DNA from: an uncultured Prevotella sp. | GTDB lineage: Bacteria > Bacteroidota > Bacteroidia > Bacteroidales > Bacteroidaceae | NCBI GenBank assembly: GCA_944320255.1 | Contig: CALUGU010000017.1 | Span: forward strand, 1-36,288 | Reading direction: 5' to 3' | DNA length: 36,288 nucleotides | Part shown: one piece after another, positions 7,834 through 16,941 of the stretch | Layout: each line of letters opens with the position of its first letter | Position numbering within the stretch: the stretch's first letter is position 1 | Position numbers and translations under genes: made by a program | Notes under the pieces: model-generated | Seen by the model: only the letters and a program-made list of their open reading frames with translations | Told to the model about the DNA's origin: nothing | Databases searched by the model: none

Positions 7834-9804
7834 ATGAAAATAATAAATTTCGGTAACACATCTTCAAACGGCCATGCTCCATTCTGGAAGCCTTGGGGTT
7901 GCTTAGGATGCTTATGGCGTTTTTTATTGTTCCTGCTCCTCCTGTTCGGCTTATTGTTGCTGCTTAGCCTTTTCAGGAGTTGCAAGAAAGAACTGCCTGA
8001 AGAATTCAAGCAGATTGAAGACCCCACGTATGTCCGCCGCGACAGCATACCCGATGAGAATTACCCCACGGATTCCACATGGAACCGCCCGATAGACGGC
8101 GCAGAACAAGTGGGGCTGCCTGCGCCTGGCGACAACACGCCACCGCCATTCGATGAAAAGGAAGCCATTCCCAACCCAGACAACGGAGGGGTGACGGAAA
8201 TTTACGACAATATGCTGTACGTGATTTTCGACTCTGACGCCAATGACGAAACATTCAAGACATTCGCTAAGAAATTCTCGTCGCTGTATCCCCAGCCTGA
8301 ACACAAGATACAGTATTACAACACTGGGGCGAAAACGGCACTACTGGTCGTGCCTGCGGAAAAGCGCGCCGAGATTATGGCAAACCTTCCACGGCAAATA
8401 CCAGAGGTGAAATTTCTAGTCGTACCGGTGGAAGTCATGACAGAAGGCGCCGCTGTAACACCAAACGACCCTATATTCAAATACCCCACCCTTAGTTGGT
8501 ATTTCAATCCAATACAGGCCTATGAGGCGTGGGGCATCACCCAAGGCTCCAAAGACGTGGTGGTAGGGATTGTGGACAGCTACATGGACTTAAGCCACAG
8601 CGAATTGAAAGGCGACCGCGTGCTTTACCCTTATTCCGTAGTCGATGGTGGCACTGACGTAGCCCCGCCCACCGGCGCGCCTATGGACGATCCTTCAACA
8701 TTCCACGGCACATTTGTGACGGCGCTGGCCGTAGGCGAGGCCAACAACGGCATCGGCTCGTCTGGCATAGCGCCGGGATGCAAATACATACCCGTCAGCA
8801 TGGGCGGAAGCATCAACACGTTCACAATGGTTGAAGGCCTGCTTTACTGTATGTACCACGGCGCAGACGTCATCAATATGTCATGCGGCACATATTTCAA
8901 CGAAGATATATTAAAACAAATGTCCGTTGACCAACAGATAGCTTTCTCCAAGCAGGAAGGGCTCGCACAAGAGCAAATGTGGAACTATGTGTTCAGGCTT
9001 GCCGACGAACGCAATGTGACCATAGTGTGGGCGGCCGGCAACCAGGACGTTTACGACGCCATGGACACGTCCAAGCGCGATATGGGCACCATCCGAGTGT
9101 CTGCCGTGGACCCCGGCCTACGCAAGGCGGACTTCAGCAACTTCGGCAATTTCAGCGACAGGAACGTCTACCATTCTACAATATCCGCTCCCGGCGCAGG
9201 CATTCTCAGCGCATTCCCCTGCGACTCTTACTACATCGCCGAAGGCACCAGCTTCTCCGCACCCATTATCGCCGGCGTGGTGGCCCTGATGAAAAGCCTC
9301 AACGGCAACCTCACCAACAAGGAGATAATACAGATTCTGCAAGAGACGGGCAAACCCGTAGAAGGCGCACCGGAGATTGGCCGCCTTGTACAAATAAAGG
9401 ACGCGCTGCTGAAAGTGAAAAACCAATTCGGCCAGTTCAACAACGACCCGGCAAAAATGGCGGGCACGTGGGAGACAAGCAAGACGATAACATTCATCGA
9501 CCAAGAAACAAAAGCCTTAACGGGCAAAGGCAAGATACGCATACAAATATTGCCTGGCGGAAGCGCAAGGGTGATGTTTCTCAAGAACGGGGCCAGCGAA
9601 GTGTTCACAGCCCCCGCCACCGTGTCTCGCCAGACAGGGCGGATAACCGTCAGCCAGACTCGAAGGGCCACAGCCTCCAGCCCTGGCGAGTCTTTCGTGA
9701 TACACACATTCTCCATACGCCCAGACCGCGAGAACAAGGCATTGTGCTCATACAGAACCGAAACAGGCAACGGCGGCGAATGCTACTTAAGGAAAATAAA
9801 CTAA
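7834..9804 (+). CDS. Membrane-anchored subtilisin-like (S8) serine protease
   Basis: A 656-residue protein. Residues about 25-50 form a very hydrophobic leucine-rich anchor bounded by WR and RSCKK, followed by an acidic, proline-rich linker (about 55-115). Residues about 120-205 may be an inhibitor-I9-like prodomain. The S8 catalytic domain is intact: Asp248 in VVVGIVDSYMDLSH, His291 in FHGTFVTA, oxyanion Asn403 in WAAGNQ and Ser473 in GTSFSAP. The last 110 or so residues look like a small beta-rich domain (MAGTWETSKTITF onward), possibly lipocalin-like. The protease most likely faces the periplasm; orientation is inferred. It starts 21 bases after the SrfC-like gene. Substrates may include other products of the operon. 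Protease assignment is firm. Confidence 0.9.
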   Translation: MKIINFGNTSSNGHAPFWKPWGCLGCLWRFLLFLLLLFGLLLLLSLFRSCKKELPEEFKQIEDPTYVRRDSIPDENYPTDSTWNRPIDGAEQVGLPAPGDNTPPPFDEKEAIPNPDNGGVTEIYDNMLYVIFDSDANDETFKTFAKKFSSLYPQPEHKIQYYNTGAKTALLVVPAEKRAEIMANLPRQIPEVKFLVVPVEVMTEGAAVTPNDPIFKYPTLSWYFNPIQAYEAWGITQGSKDVVVGIVDSYMDLSHSELKGDRVLYPYSVVDGGTDVAPPTGAPMDDPSTFHGTFVTALAVGEANNGIGSSGIAPGCKYIPVSMGGSINTFTMVEGLLYCMYHGADVINMSCGTYFNEDILKQMSVDQQIAFSKQEGLAQEQMWNYVFRLADERNVTIVWAAGNQDVYDAMDTSKRDMGTIRVSAVDPGLRKADFSNFGNFSDRNVYHSTISAPGAGILSAFPCDSYYIAEGTSFSAPIIAGVVALMKSLNGNLTNKEIIQILQETGKPVEGAPEIGRLVQIKDALLKVKNQFGQFNNDPAKMAGTWETSKTITFIDQETKALTGKGKIRIQILPGGSARVMFLKNGASEVFTAPATVSRQTGRITVSQTRRATASSPGESFVIHTFSIRPDRENKALCSYRTETGNGGECYLRKIN

Positions 9805-9820
9805 AAAAACAATAATTATC

Positions 9821-10816
9821 ATGGGAAAGAAAGACAAACAAAACAAAAACATCACCATCGCCAACATTGTCTCCATCGTAGGGCTTGTGTTGCTGCTGGT
9901 GTTCACGTTCATCGGCCACTCGTATATGAGTGGCGGCGAAATCGGGTGGGACTTGCTCATATCCGTCGGCATCACCGCCCTTGCCGCATTCCTGCTTTGG
10001 CTGATGATAAAGGCCAAAGGGGCGGAGAACCGCGTAGAGATGTGGAAAAAGGTGGAAATAGCCACGCTCGCCGCTTACGTAATATTCGCCATTCCGGCGT
10101 CGCTGTTCGGCGGAATAATGCACTTTTTCATTGTGAACGACAACAAGGAGGAAATCAAGGGCTACGCCGAAGCCGACCTGCAGAAAATCAACAACATGTT
10201 CGTTGAATATGAAGATTTTGAAAGGACGGCGTTGAACGCTACCGTGGCCGGCCTTGAAAATGCCATAGCCCCCAACCAGGTGTGCGACGAGTCACTGAAC
10301 AAGTTCATGAAAGAAAATAACATCAGCCGCACTCAAGAAGGGATTGAGTCATTTACGAAAATACAGAACACGAGCTTGCTCGGCGACGGATACAAGAGCA
10401 AGAAAGAATGGTTCCAGAATAAAATCTCCGAAATAGAGAATTCCGTCAACAGCTGGAGTATGATAACAGTGCCGCTGAAGGCGAAGGAGATTGAAGAAGT
10501 GGCAAAGAAAGTGGAAGAAGACCTGACCGCCCGCTCTAAGAAATCGAAACTGCCAAACATCAGACGCGACGACTTATTCGGAAGGCACACCCTGACAAGC
10601 CAGAACCAAAGCCGCACTTACACCGTGGAAGGCGGCATTGAAGGATTGGAGTTCAGGAACGCCCTGCGCAAGGTTGACGGCTTCAGCCCGGTGGCCCTCG
10701 TCGTGGTGCTGCTGATCCACGTGCTGATACTTTTCAACTACATCGTGGCCTACCGCACCAATAAAATCGGCGTGGGTAAGTATATGGAAGAAGACGGAGG
10801 TATAACACTTAAATAA
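9821..10816 (+). CDS. Four-helix inner-membrane protein, unknown family
   Basis: A 331-residue protein not recognised as a known family. Hydrophobic helices are at about 12-32, 43-63, 82-104 and 288-309. Between the third and fourth lies a charged, mostly helical domain of about 180 residues (NDNKEEIKGYAEADLQKI through RRDDLFGRHTL). The C-terminal tail is short and ends GGITLK. With four spans both termini are on the same side of the membrane; the lysine-rich start suggests the cytoplasm, which would put the large domain in the cytoplasm or periplasm depending on how helix 3 is counted. It lies 16 bases after the protease and 14 before the second NTPase, so it is a natural candidate for the membrane platform of the system. 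Confidence 0.7.
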   Translation: MGKKDKQNKNITIANIVSIVGLVLLLVFTFIGHSYMSGGEIGWDLLISVGITALAAFLLWLMIKAKGAENRVEMWKKVEIATLAAYVIFAIPASLFGGIMHFFIVNDNKEEIKGYAEADLQKINNMFVEYEDFERTALNATVAGLENAIAPNQVCDESLNKFMKENNISRTQEGIESFTKIQNTSLLGDGYKSKKEWFQNKISEIENSVNSWSMITVPLKAKEIEEVAKKVEEDLTARSKKSKLPNIRRDDLFGRHTLTSQNQSRTYTVEGGIEGLEFRNALRKVDGFSPVALVVVLLIHVLILFNYIVAYRTNKIGVGKYMEEDGGITLK

Positions 10817-10830
10817 TAAACTACACAGAC

Positions 10831-12609
10831 ATGAACGAACTTACAGATATTCAAAAACGGCAGATAATAAGCCGCGAACCGCACACTAACATCAACAAGA
10901 TACTGGAATACATCCAGACTTACAGCAACCTGAGCCTTGACGACTTCCCGAATATGTTGCCGGACAGGCGCAAGTATATAGAAGACGCCATCAACTCGAT
11001 GCCCAACCCGCAGGAGCAGGCCGAATGGAAAGCCATCGACGCCATGCGCAGCACCCCGACAAGGCAGCTGCTCGATATGATTGAGGCCTACATCCGCAGG
11101 TGGGAAGGCTCGCGCCCCAACGGCAACCACGTGGACGAGGCTAACACGCTATACGCACACGTTGAAGAAGAACTGAGAAAAGCGCAAGAAAAGATAGAGG
11201 AAGAAGACTGGCTGAAGGTAGACCCGATGTCGAAGACCTCGCTTTTAGGATATTTGCAGAAATACCCGAACACCGTACACAAAGACGAAATCGACGACAG
11301 CTTCTGGGGGCTTACGATGAATAACGACATCAGGGAGATACAAAACTACATCACGCTGTTCCCCGCAGGCAGACACGTCACGGAGGCCAACGCCATACTC
11401 GACTCCGTAGCCGAATGGGAGAAAGTGAAAAACTCCGGCAACATTTTCACCGTGGCGGATTATATGACCAAGAACCCTTCATCCCCGTTCAAGCGCGACG
11501 CCGAACTCTTGCTAATGAGCCTGAAGAAAGACGAAATAAGCCAGATGGAACAACACCCTGACAACTACGAAGTGTCACGCCTCATGGAATTGCTCAAAAG
11601 AAACATCTTCACAGACAATGAGCTGATAAGAAAAAACGTCGTGACGGCTGGCGTGCTCGACAGGCTGCGCCAAAACGCCCCAAGCGACGAACTGCCAGAC
11701 ATCATACAGGCCATCAACAACTCTTACCCGGAATGCAAAGAAGGCTGCACCGACGTATATTTCTTCGGCATACCGTCAACAGGCAAGACGTGCATCCTCA
11801 TGGGGCTGTCAAACTCTGACTCGCTTAACATCAACCTCGCCTGCGGCGGAGGCGACTATGCGGCGGCCCTGCAGCAATACACCGACTACGGCGTCACCGT
11901 CAATGCGACTCCGGGCAACTTCGTGGCAGCACTTGAAGCCAAGATAAGCTCAAGGAGCACCAAGGGCGTGTCGCACAACGTCAACCTGATAGAAATGTCG
12001 GGCGAGGAATTCGCAACGCAAATCGCCAATAATTCCGAACACATATTCACTTTCGAGGACATGGGTTCAGGCACCACAAAGCTGTTGCAGAACGACAACA
12101 GAAAGGTGTTCTTCCTCATCATAGACCCTACGGCCAACATCGTAAGAAGGACGCACCAAGTGGTTGACGATAACGGGAATGCCTGTCTTGAAACCTACAC
12201 CGTAAACCAGCAGACCGTGATACAGAAGATGGTGAACCTCTTCGAGCAGCCCGGCAACAGCGACATAATGAAAAAGGTGGACTCAATCCACATTATTATG
12301 ACAAAAGCCGACCTGCTCGGCGACGAATTAGAGCGTGAGGATAAGGCTATGAGGATATTCCAAAGCAAATACGAGGCGAAAATACTCGAACCGCTCATAG
12401 ACCTCTGCAAGGAATACAACATCAACAGCCAGACCGGTCACAGGCCGAAGCTCTACACTTTCAGCCTCGGCAAGTTCTACGTGGGCGGACTGTACGAATA
12501 TGACAGCACCGACTCCAACCGCCTTGTCACGGCGATAAGGAACTCAACCGTGGGAACAAAGGGAAAGACCTTCTGGGACAAGTTCAAGGAACTTGTAAAC
12601 GGCGTATGA
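10831..12609 (+). CDS. P-loop NTPase (probable GTPase) with N-terminal helical repeats
   Basis: A 592-residue soluble protein. Residues about 1-300 are helical with repeated patterns of the type YLQKYPNTVHKDEI, LFPAGRHVTEANA and KNPSSPFKRDAE, resembling TPR-like units. Then VYFFGIPSTGKTCIL contains a Walker A motif (Gly313 to Thr320). IHIIMTKADLL (Thr491 to Asp494) fits the G4 base-recognition motif, which favours GTP over ATP. VNLIEMSGEEF, about 80 residues after the P-loop, may be a degenerate G3. Similar GTPase domains are known in bacterial conflict systems (the 'Double-GTPase' type), but I cannot confirm membership. The helical repeats probably bind a partner. It is the second GTPase-like protein of the operon. 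Confidence 0.7.
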   Translation: MNELTDIQKRQIISREPHTNINKILEYIQTYSNLSLDDFPNMLPDRRKYIEDAINSMPNPQEQAEWKAIDAMRSTPTRQLLDMIEAYIRRWEGSRPNGNHVDEANTLYAHVEEELRKAQEKIEEEDWLKVDPMSKTSLLGYLQKYPNTVHKDEIDDSFWGLTMNNDIREIQNYITLFPAGRHVTEANAILDSVAEWEKVKNSGNIFTVADYMTKNPSSPFKRDAELLLMSLKKDEISQMEQHPDNYEVSRLMELLKRNIFTDNELIRKNVVTAGVLDRLRQNAPSDELPDIIQAINNSYPECKEGCTDVYFFGIPSTGKTCILMGLSNSDSLNINLACGGGDYAAALQQYTDYGVTVNATPGNFVAALEAKISSRSTKGVSHNVNLIEMSGEEFATQIANNSEHIFTFEDMGSGTTKLLQNDNRKVFFLIIDPTANIVRRTHQVVDDNGNACLETYTVNQQTVIQKMVNLFEQPGNSDIMKKVDSIHIIMTKADLLGDELEREDKAMRIFQSKYEAKILEPLIDLCKEYNINSQTGHRPKLYTFSLGKFYVGGLYEYDSTDSNRLVTAIRNSTVGTKGKTFWDKFKELVNGV

Positions 12610-12610
12610 C

Positions 12611-12701
12611 AGTGACGGATTTCACCGCAAACATCCCGCCGTCTTCCCAAACACGGCAAAACGGCTGGCGGAAGGCCGCCAATAGCGACGGGTTTCACCG
12701 C
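12611..12701. repeat. Repeats in the longest gap inside the operon
   Basis: The 161-base gap between the GTPase and the next gene holds an 18-base direct repeat (12611-12628 and 12684-12701, AGTGACGGATTTCACCGC and a copy with two changes), a compact hairpin TGGCGG-AAGG-CCGCCA (12666-12681), and, at 12652-12676, a degenerate copy of the CACGGCAAACGGC repeat found at 25731 and 34990. The hairpin could modulate expression of downstream genes. No clear promoter is seen. Confidence 0.5.
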
Positions 12702-12770
12702 TTTTCGCATCATAAAAAGCCACATATTAGAAGCCATAAAAAAATCACGTCAAAACAACGATAACAGAAA

Positions 12771-14996
12771 ATGGAAAACCCTAAATACATATCGGTAAAA
12801 GTATTCGGCAACCCCGACTCGCACAGCGGGGCGGAAAAAGTCGGATTCATCTTATGCAACAACGCCAAATTCGATTTCAAGGAGCCTACATACGCAGGCT
12901 TCCAAGACAATTCTTTCTATTTTTCGATAAGCATCGAAAGCGATTGCATAGTCTTCAAGCTGATAAAAAACAACGTGCGTAGCTTCAACTCGGTAAGGGA
13001 GGGTGGACGCCTCGTCTTCGGCATATCCGTGCCCAAAGGCTACGCCATCGCCGGAGGCCTGAGCCCTTACGACGCGCTGATGGAAATCAAGGACAAATTC
13101 ATCGGCGAATACATGACACTCAAAGACCCGCTGAAAGAGACTTACGAATACAACGAGGGCATCATGACATCGAGCAAGCTCAACGAAATAACCACAGAGC
13201 TTGACACCGTGGCGCGCAAATATGTCCTTGAAGCTAAAAGTGGGCCTTACCGCCAGATGACGCCCGGCGGGCCGACGGCCTACGTGACGGCAACGCAAGA
13301 CGACATAAGAAAGCTGATGGCCGACGTGCAATATGCCGAGTTTGAGCCTTACGGCGAGGTGCTCGTGGCTGAAAAAGCCGACAAAGCCCCATACGACAAG
13401 CTCGACATACAGATACCGCGCCCCAGGAACTACACCGTCTACGTCAACGGGAGGTCGTTCGACACGGTGACGGACGTTGACAAGGAACTGCAATTCAACT
13501 CAGGCAAAAACGCGAATTATTATGACAACGAAAGCGTGACATTTACTATCCGCGAACTTGAAAACGGCAAAAAAATAAACGGAGTCCAAATAAATATCGA
13601 CGAGGAGAAAATATATGTAACCGTAAACGCAAGCCCGAAGAAAAAAAAGATAAGCATCTGCCTGAACCGCATAGACAATAACACGGTAATATTCAACAAC
13701 CAGCCAGCGTTCAGCCTCACTTATGGCGCCGATCCCATAACAGTCAAAAGCGACCATAACGGCAGCCAGTATTTCATCCTTACGGGTGAAAAAATCGGGT
13801 GGCTGTTACGGCCGGATGGCTTTACCGTCTATTTCAATGACAAGGAAAAATACCAGAACGAGAGTGTCAGCCTGGAAAATGACGTCCTAACGGTGGCATA
13901 CAGCAAAAAGCAGCAACAGACAGTAACATCCGGGTCGAAGAAAGGCCATACGGAAAACAGCCAAGAAGCCGGGCGCACCGTGAAGTTCGTATTCTATGAA
14001 GAAACGTTTGAAGATAGGTTCCCAAACTTTCAAGATCCATTAAATCCATTAACTGCCAAGGTTAAATGCGGAGACAAATTGCTGAAGACAACAATACAAT
14101 TTTCAAAGACACGAGAGAAAAAAAGCAAAAAAGAATTCATTCTTCAAAGCATCGTCCTCTTGCCGTCAGACTGGTATGGACCTATATCCGTAGAAATCAC
14201 TGACGGCAAAACCACCTATGTCACAAAACAACTTGTCGATTTCTATAACAAAGAAACTATAGTGCAATTCGACAATTTAGAAAAGAAAAAGGCAAAAGGC
14301 GGCATTTCAAGGCCTGTATTAGCAGGTTTGGCGCTTCTCATCGGCCTCGCCGTAGGTTTTGCCATTGGTAACTGTACAGGATGGTGGAGCGGCGGGAAGG
14401 CCAGCGACCCGCAAGACAACTCCAACCCGCAAAAGACAGAAACCACCCAAGACGGCGATACTGAAAAGGGCGGCGACGATGGAACGGATAAAGCCAAGGC
14501 CAGCGAACGGATGAAATACTTCAAGGACGTGCTGAACAACGATAATAAGGATTTGTCGTTCGCACAAGTGGCGGAAATTTACACCGAGTATTCACCCGAC
14601 GCAGAGGCGTTCAAGCAAGTGGACGCCGACTTTTGCAAAGTGATAGAGTCTTACCACAAGGTGCAAGAGGCGTTCGACAATATGGATGTCGATAACCTGG
14701 AGAAGTATGTTGAATACGGCAATAAGGAAATAAGGCTGTTTGAACAGCACAGGTTGCCAGTAGCCAAATATTTCCAAGGCAACGACAACGAAGGTCGTAG
14801 AACATACTTCATAACCAACAAAGAACGAATAAAGACATTCGCCGACTTTAACAGATTGGATGAAGGCTGGAAGAATGGGCGTAAGGAAACAGCACAACAA
14901 ACACAGCAAAGAAGGAATAACAGAAATCATAATAAAAACCAAGGACGCACCGTACAAAATAATAACATAATTCGCTCAACTGGTGAAGAAAGATAA
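12771..14996 (+). CDS. Single-span membrane protein, longer of two paralogues
   Basis: A 741-residue protein of unknown family. Residues 1 to about 215 are a mixed alpha/beta domain found only here in the window. From about 220 it is paralogous to the gene at 18071: YTVYVNGRSFDTVTDVDKEL matches VYFIFYNGKPLKSVTDVNEQ, and both share FTIRELENGKK-like and FYEETFEDRF-like segments. A single hydrophobic helix lies at about 515-537, ending GNCTGWWSGG. A helical C-terminal domain (about 575-705) follows and is almost identical to the paralogue's. No signal peptide is present, so the N-terminal domains are probably cytoplasmic and the C-terminal domain periplasmic. It might pass signals between the cytoplasmic NTPases and the envelope parts of the system; this is inference. 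Confidence 0.75.
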   Translation: MENPKYISVKVFGNPDSHSGAEKVGFILCNNAKFDFKEPTYAGFQDNSFYFSISIESDCIVFKLIKNNVRSFNSVREGGRLVFGISVPKGYAIAGGLSPYDALMEIKDKFIGEYMTLKDPLKETYEYNEGIMTSSKLNEITTELDTVARKYVLEAKSGPYRQMTPGGPTAYVTATQDDIRKLMADVQYAEFEPYGEVLVAEKADKAPYDKLDIQIPRPRNYTVYVNGRSFDTVTDVDKELQFNSGKNANYYDNESVTFTIRELENGKKINGVQINIDEEKIYVTVNASPKKKKISICLNRIDNNTVIFNNQPAFSLTYGADPITVKSDHNGSQYFILTGEKIGWLLRPDGFTVYFNDKEKYQNESVSLENDVLTVAYSKKQQQTVTSGSKKGHTENSQEAGRTVKFVFYEETFEDRFPNFQDPLNPLTAKVKCGDKLLKTTIQFSKTREKKSKKEFILQSIVLLPSDWYGPISVEITDGKTTYVTKQLVDFYNKETIVQFDNLEKKKAKGGISRPVLAGLALLIGLAVGFAIGNCTGWWSGGKASDPQDNSNPQKTETTQDGDTEKGGDDGTDKAKASERMKYFKDVLNNDNKDLSFAQVAEIYTEYSPDAEAFKQVDADFCKVIESYHKVQEAFDNMDVDNLEKYVEYGNKEIRLFEQHRLPVAKYFQGNDNEGRRTYFITNKERIKTFADFNRLDEGWKNGRKETAQQTQQRRNNRNHNKNQGRTVQNNNIIRSTGEER
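14596..14878 (+). repeat. 283-bp near-identical block, copy A
   Basis: Aligns base for base with 19278-19560 (constant offset 4682) with one difference (A at 14825, G at 19507). It encodes the C-terminal domain from about DAEAFKQVDADF to NRLDEGWKNG. The sequence immediately outside is clearly less similar between the two genes. Confidence 0.95.
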
Positions 14997-15012
14997 CATA
15001 CAAATAAGAACT

Positions 15013-15870
15013 ATGAAACCATTAAAACTTATAATAGTGTTCGCCGTCATATTGGCGGCCGTGATAGGAGCGCTTTTCCTAATGAGAGACGACCCGCCCA
15101 TCACGCCTCCGCCAGACGGCAACGATTACGAGATGTACAGCAAGCAGTTCGCCGCAGACTGGGAACAGGCCGGCGACTGGAACGAAAAGCTGTTCAGGCA
15201 AAACTGTGAGACCGTGAGGCAACTGTCCAACGTTTACTCAAAAGAAAACACGCGCACGCTTGGCGACCTCAACACAATCAAAGCCACAACCATCGTGTAT
15301 GACAAGATTTTCGCCGAATGGGACAAACCCGCGTGCAGCTTCAGCGTGGTGAAGAAATACCGCGACGCCGTAGACGTGATAACAAAAGAAGACCCCAAAG
15401 CTTCAACGGACAAGAACATCACAATGATAAAAGACGTGTATTCAACCTACACTAAGGCCCGCGTGCTTGCCGGCAAGGCCATAGGCCTCTCGCCGAGCTT
15501 CAGCGGCAGGTCATGGTCACCGTCGTTCTCCGCCTACAGCAACGGCATAACCAGCCAGCGCACGGCAATACTCTCAAATGCCAACTATAAGAAATACCTC
15601 TCCGGCATAAGCGAGATAAAAAACGGGCTGGCTGCCATACCTGGAAAACTATCTGACGCGAGAAGGCGCTATTACGACGCCTTGGCGCAGCGGATAATGT
15701 CATACTATGACAATGCGGAACGCACCAGCGCAAACAACAGCGACTTGAGAGCGGTATACAGCAGATACCGCAGCGAACGCGGAAGCGACCACGGCACGCT
15801 GCGCGAATTTGTAGTGCGCTTCAGCAACGAGGTAGATACAAGGAACATGAGGATGGCAATGCCAAGATGA
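15013..15870 (+). CDS. Membrane-anchored helical protein of unknown function
   Basis: A 285-residue protein starting MKPLKLIIVFAVIL. An upstream in-frame GTG at 14983 would overlap the previous gene; the ATG at 15013 is preferred because it places the hydrophobic helix (about 5-23) right at the N-terminus, as in a signal anchor, and leaves a 16-base gap. After a short proline-rich linker (DDPPITPPPDGND) the rest is a charged helical domain with a serine-rich stretch RSWSPSFSAYS near residue 162. It is probably anchored in the inner membrane with the bulk in the periplasm. There is no recognised family. It sits between the first single-span paralogue and the coiled-coil pair. Confidence 0.7.
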   Translation: MKPLKLIIVFAVILAAVIGALFLMRDDPPITPPPDGNDYEMYSKQFAADWEQAGDWNEKLFRQNCETVRQLSNVYSKENTRTLGDLNTIKATTIVYDKIFAEWDKPACSFSVVKKYRDAVDVITKEDPKASTDKNITMIKDVYSTYTKARVLAGKAIGLSPSFSGRSWSPSFSAYSNGITSQRTAILSNANYKKYLSGISEIKNGLAAIPGKLSDARRRYYDALAQRIMSYYDNAERTSANNSDLRAVYSRYRSERGSDHGTLREFVVRFSNEVDTRNMRMAMPR

Positions 15871-15893
15871 AATAAAACGTTAACTTTACGGAA

Positions 15894-16931
15894 ATGAGAC
15901 TTAACAGGATATTGGCCGCAACGGCCGCAACGCTGCTCTGCCTCGCCGCCGCCCCGGCATGGGGGCAGGGCAGCTATGAAAAGCTCGTAAAAGAGAACGC
16001 CGAACTGCAAGAACAGATAACAAGGATGGCTGAAGACACGCTCGCCCTCACCGGGAAAATCGCCGAGGCCGAAGCAGCCGCCGGCGGACAGGGCGAAGCC
16101 ACGGCCAAGGCGGAGGCCCGGCTTAAAAGCATTGAGGACTCCGTCAGCCCCGGCTTCATCGCCAAAATAGAGGCAGACGTCGCCGAACTTGAGAAGAAGG
16201 CGGAAAAACTGACGGCAAAGACAGACAGCCTGGACAAAGCGAAACGGGACATAGGCAGCCGTCTGGCTAACGTAAAAGGCGAAATAGACGAAATGGACGT
16301 GTATTCCACGGAAAAGAAGAAACAGACCATGCAAGACAACTTAGAGCTGCTGAAAAAGCCGTATTCACAGATAGCCGCCAAGGCCATGGCCGCCATCAGC
16401 TCGACCGTGGACGAATACCGCGACTTTGACGGCTATGACGATTACCGCAAACGCGTGGCCGCCGCCGCAAGGAACAAGCAACTCTACGACGACGGCACAG
16501 CTGCGCTGGCAAGCAAGTTCGACGTACCGGCCATAAATGCGTTAAGGGACAGGATAGACCCATTCTTGAAAAAAAAGAAAGGCTATGAGCTAAACGCCGG
16601 ACAGTTTAAGGAAATCGACTCGCTTGACATAAAGCTCTCAAGGTTCGAAGGAGGCGTAGCCGAACTACAGAAAATAATCAACAACGTAAACAACGACAAG
16701 GAAATAAGCCAATGGCGTGAAACAAAGCAGAACGGCGACGCCTGCTGGGAAGCCATAAAAAAACACCTGTCGCGTGAAAGCGGAAGCAGCGTAGCCAAGG
16801 CTTACGAACGGTATTTCAAGTTGATACCTTATTTGGGAAACGCCTACCGCAAATATTGGAATGAACTAAGCAAACACCCTCTGGCAAAGACAAGAATAGA
16901 GGAGGAAATACTGGAATACAAAATAAAATAA
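15894..16931 (+). CDS. Secreted coiled-coil protein A
   Basis: A 345-residue protein with a clear Sec signal peptide (MRLNRILAATAATLLCLAAA, cleavage likely after AWG). Residues about 28-140 are strongly heptad-like (KLVKENAELQEQITRM, and repeated AELEKKAEKLTAK-type segments), followed by a helical domain. It is a paralogue of the next gene: LLKKPYSQI matches YLSKPFSKM, and PYLGNAYRKYWNELSKHP matches PYLRKAWKQFIKALNQNP near the C-terminus. It is expected in the periplasm, possibly as a heteromeric coiled coil with its neighbour. It follows the previous gene by 23 bases. No named family is recognised. Confidence 0.75.
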   Translation: MRLNRILAATAATLLCLAAAPAWGQGSYEKLVKENAELQEQITRMAEDTLALTGKIAEAEAAAGGQGEATAKAEARLKSIEDSVSPGFIAKIEADVAELEKKAEKLTAKTDSLDKAKRDIGSRLANVKGEIDEMDVYSTEKKKQTMQDNLELLKKPYSQIAAKAMAAISSTVDEYRDFDGYDDYRKRVAAAARNKQLYDDGTAALASKFDVPAINALRDRIDPFLKKKKGYELNAGQFKEIDSLDIKLSRFEGGVAELQKIINNVNNDKEISQWRETKQNGDACWEAIKKHLSRESGSSVAKAYERYFKLIPYLGNAYRKYWNELSKHPLAKTRIEEEILEYKIK

Positions 16932-16941
16932 AGACAAGAAA

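Noticed and set aside
8979-9815. A 278-codon frame inside the subtilisin gene in another frame.
   Set aside because: Arg/Gln-rich out-of-frame translation covering conserved protease motifs; no independent evidence.
14983-15012. GTG start that would lengthen the helical membrane protein by ten residues and overlap the upstream gene.
   Set aside because: The ATG at 15013 puts the hydrophobic anchor at the N-terminus and gives operon-typical spacing.
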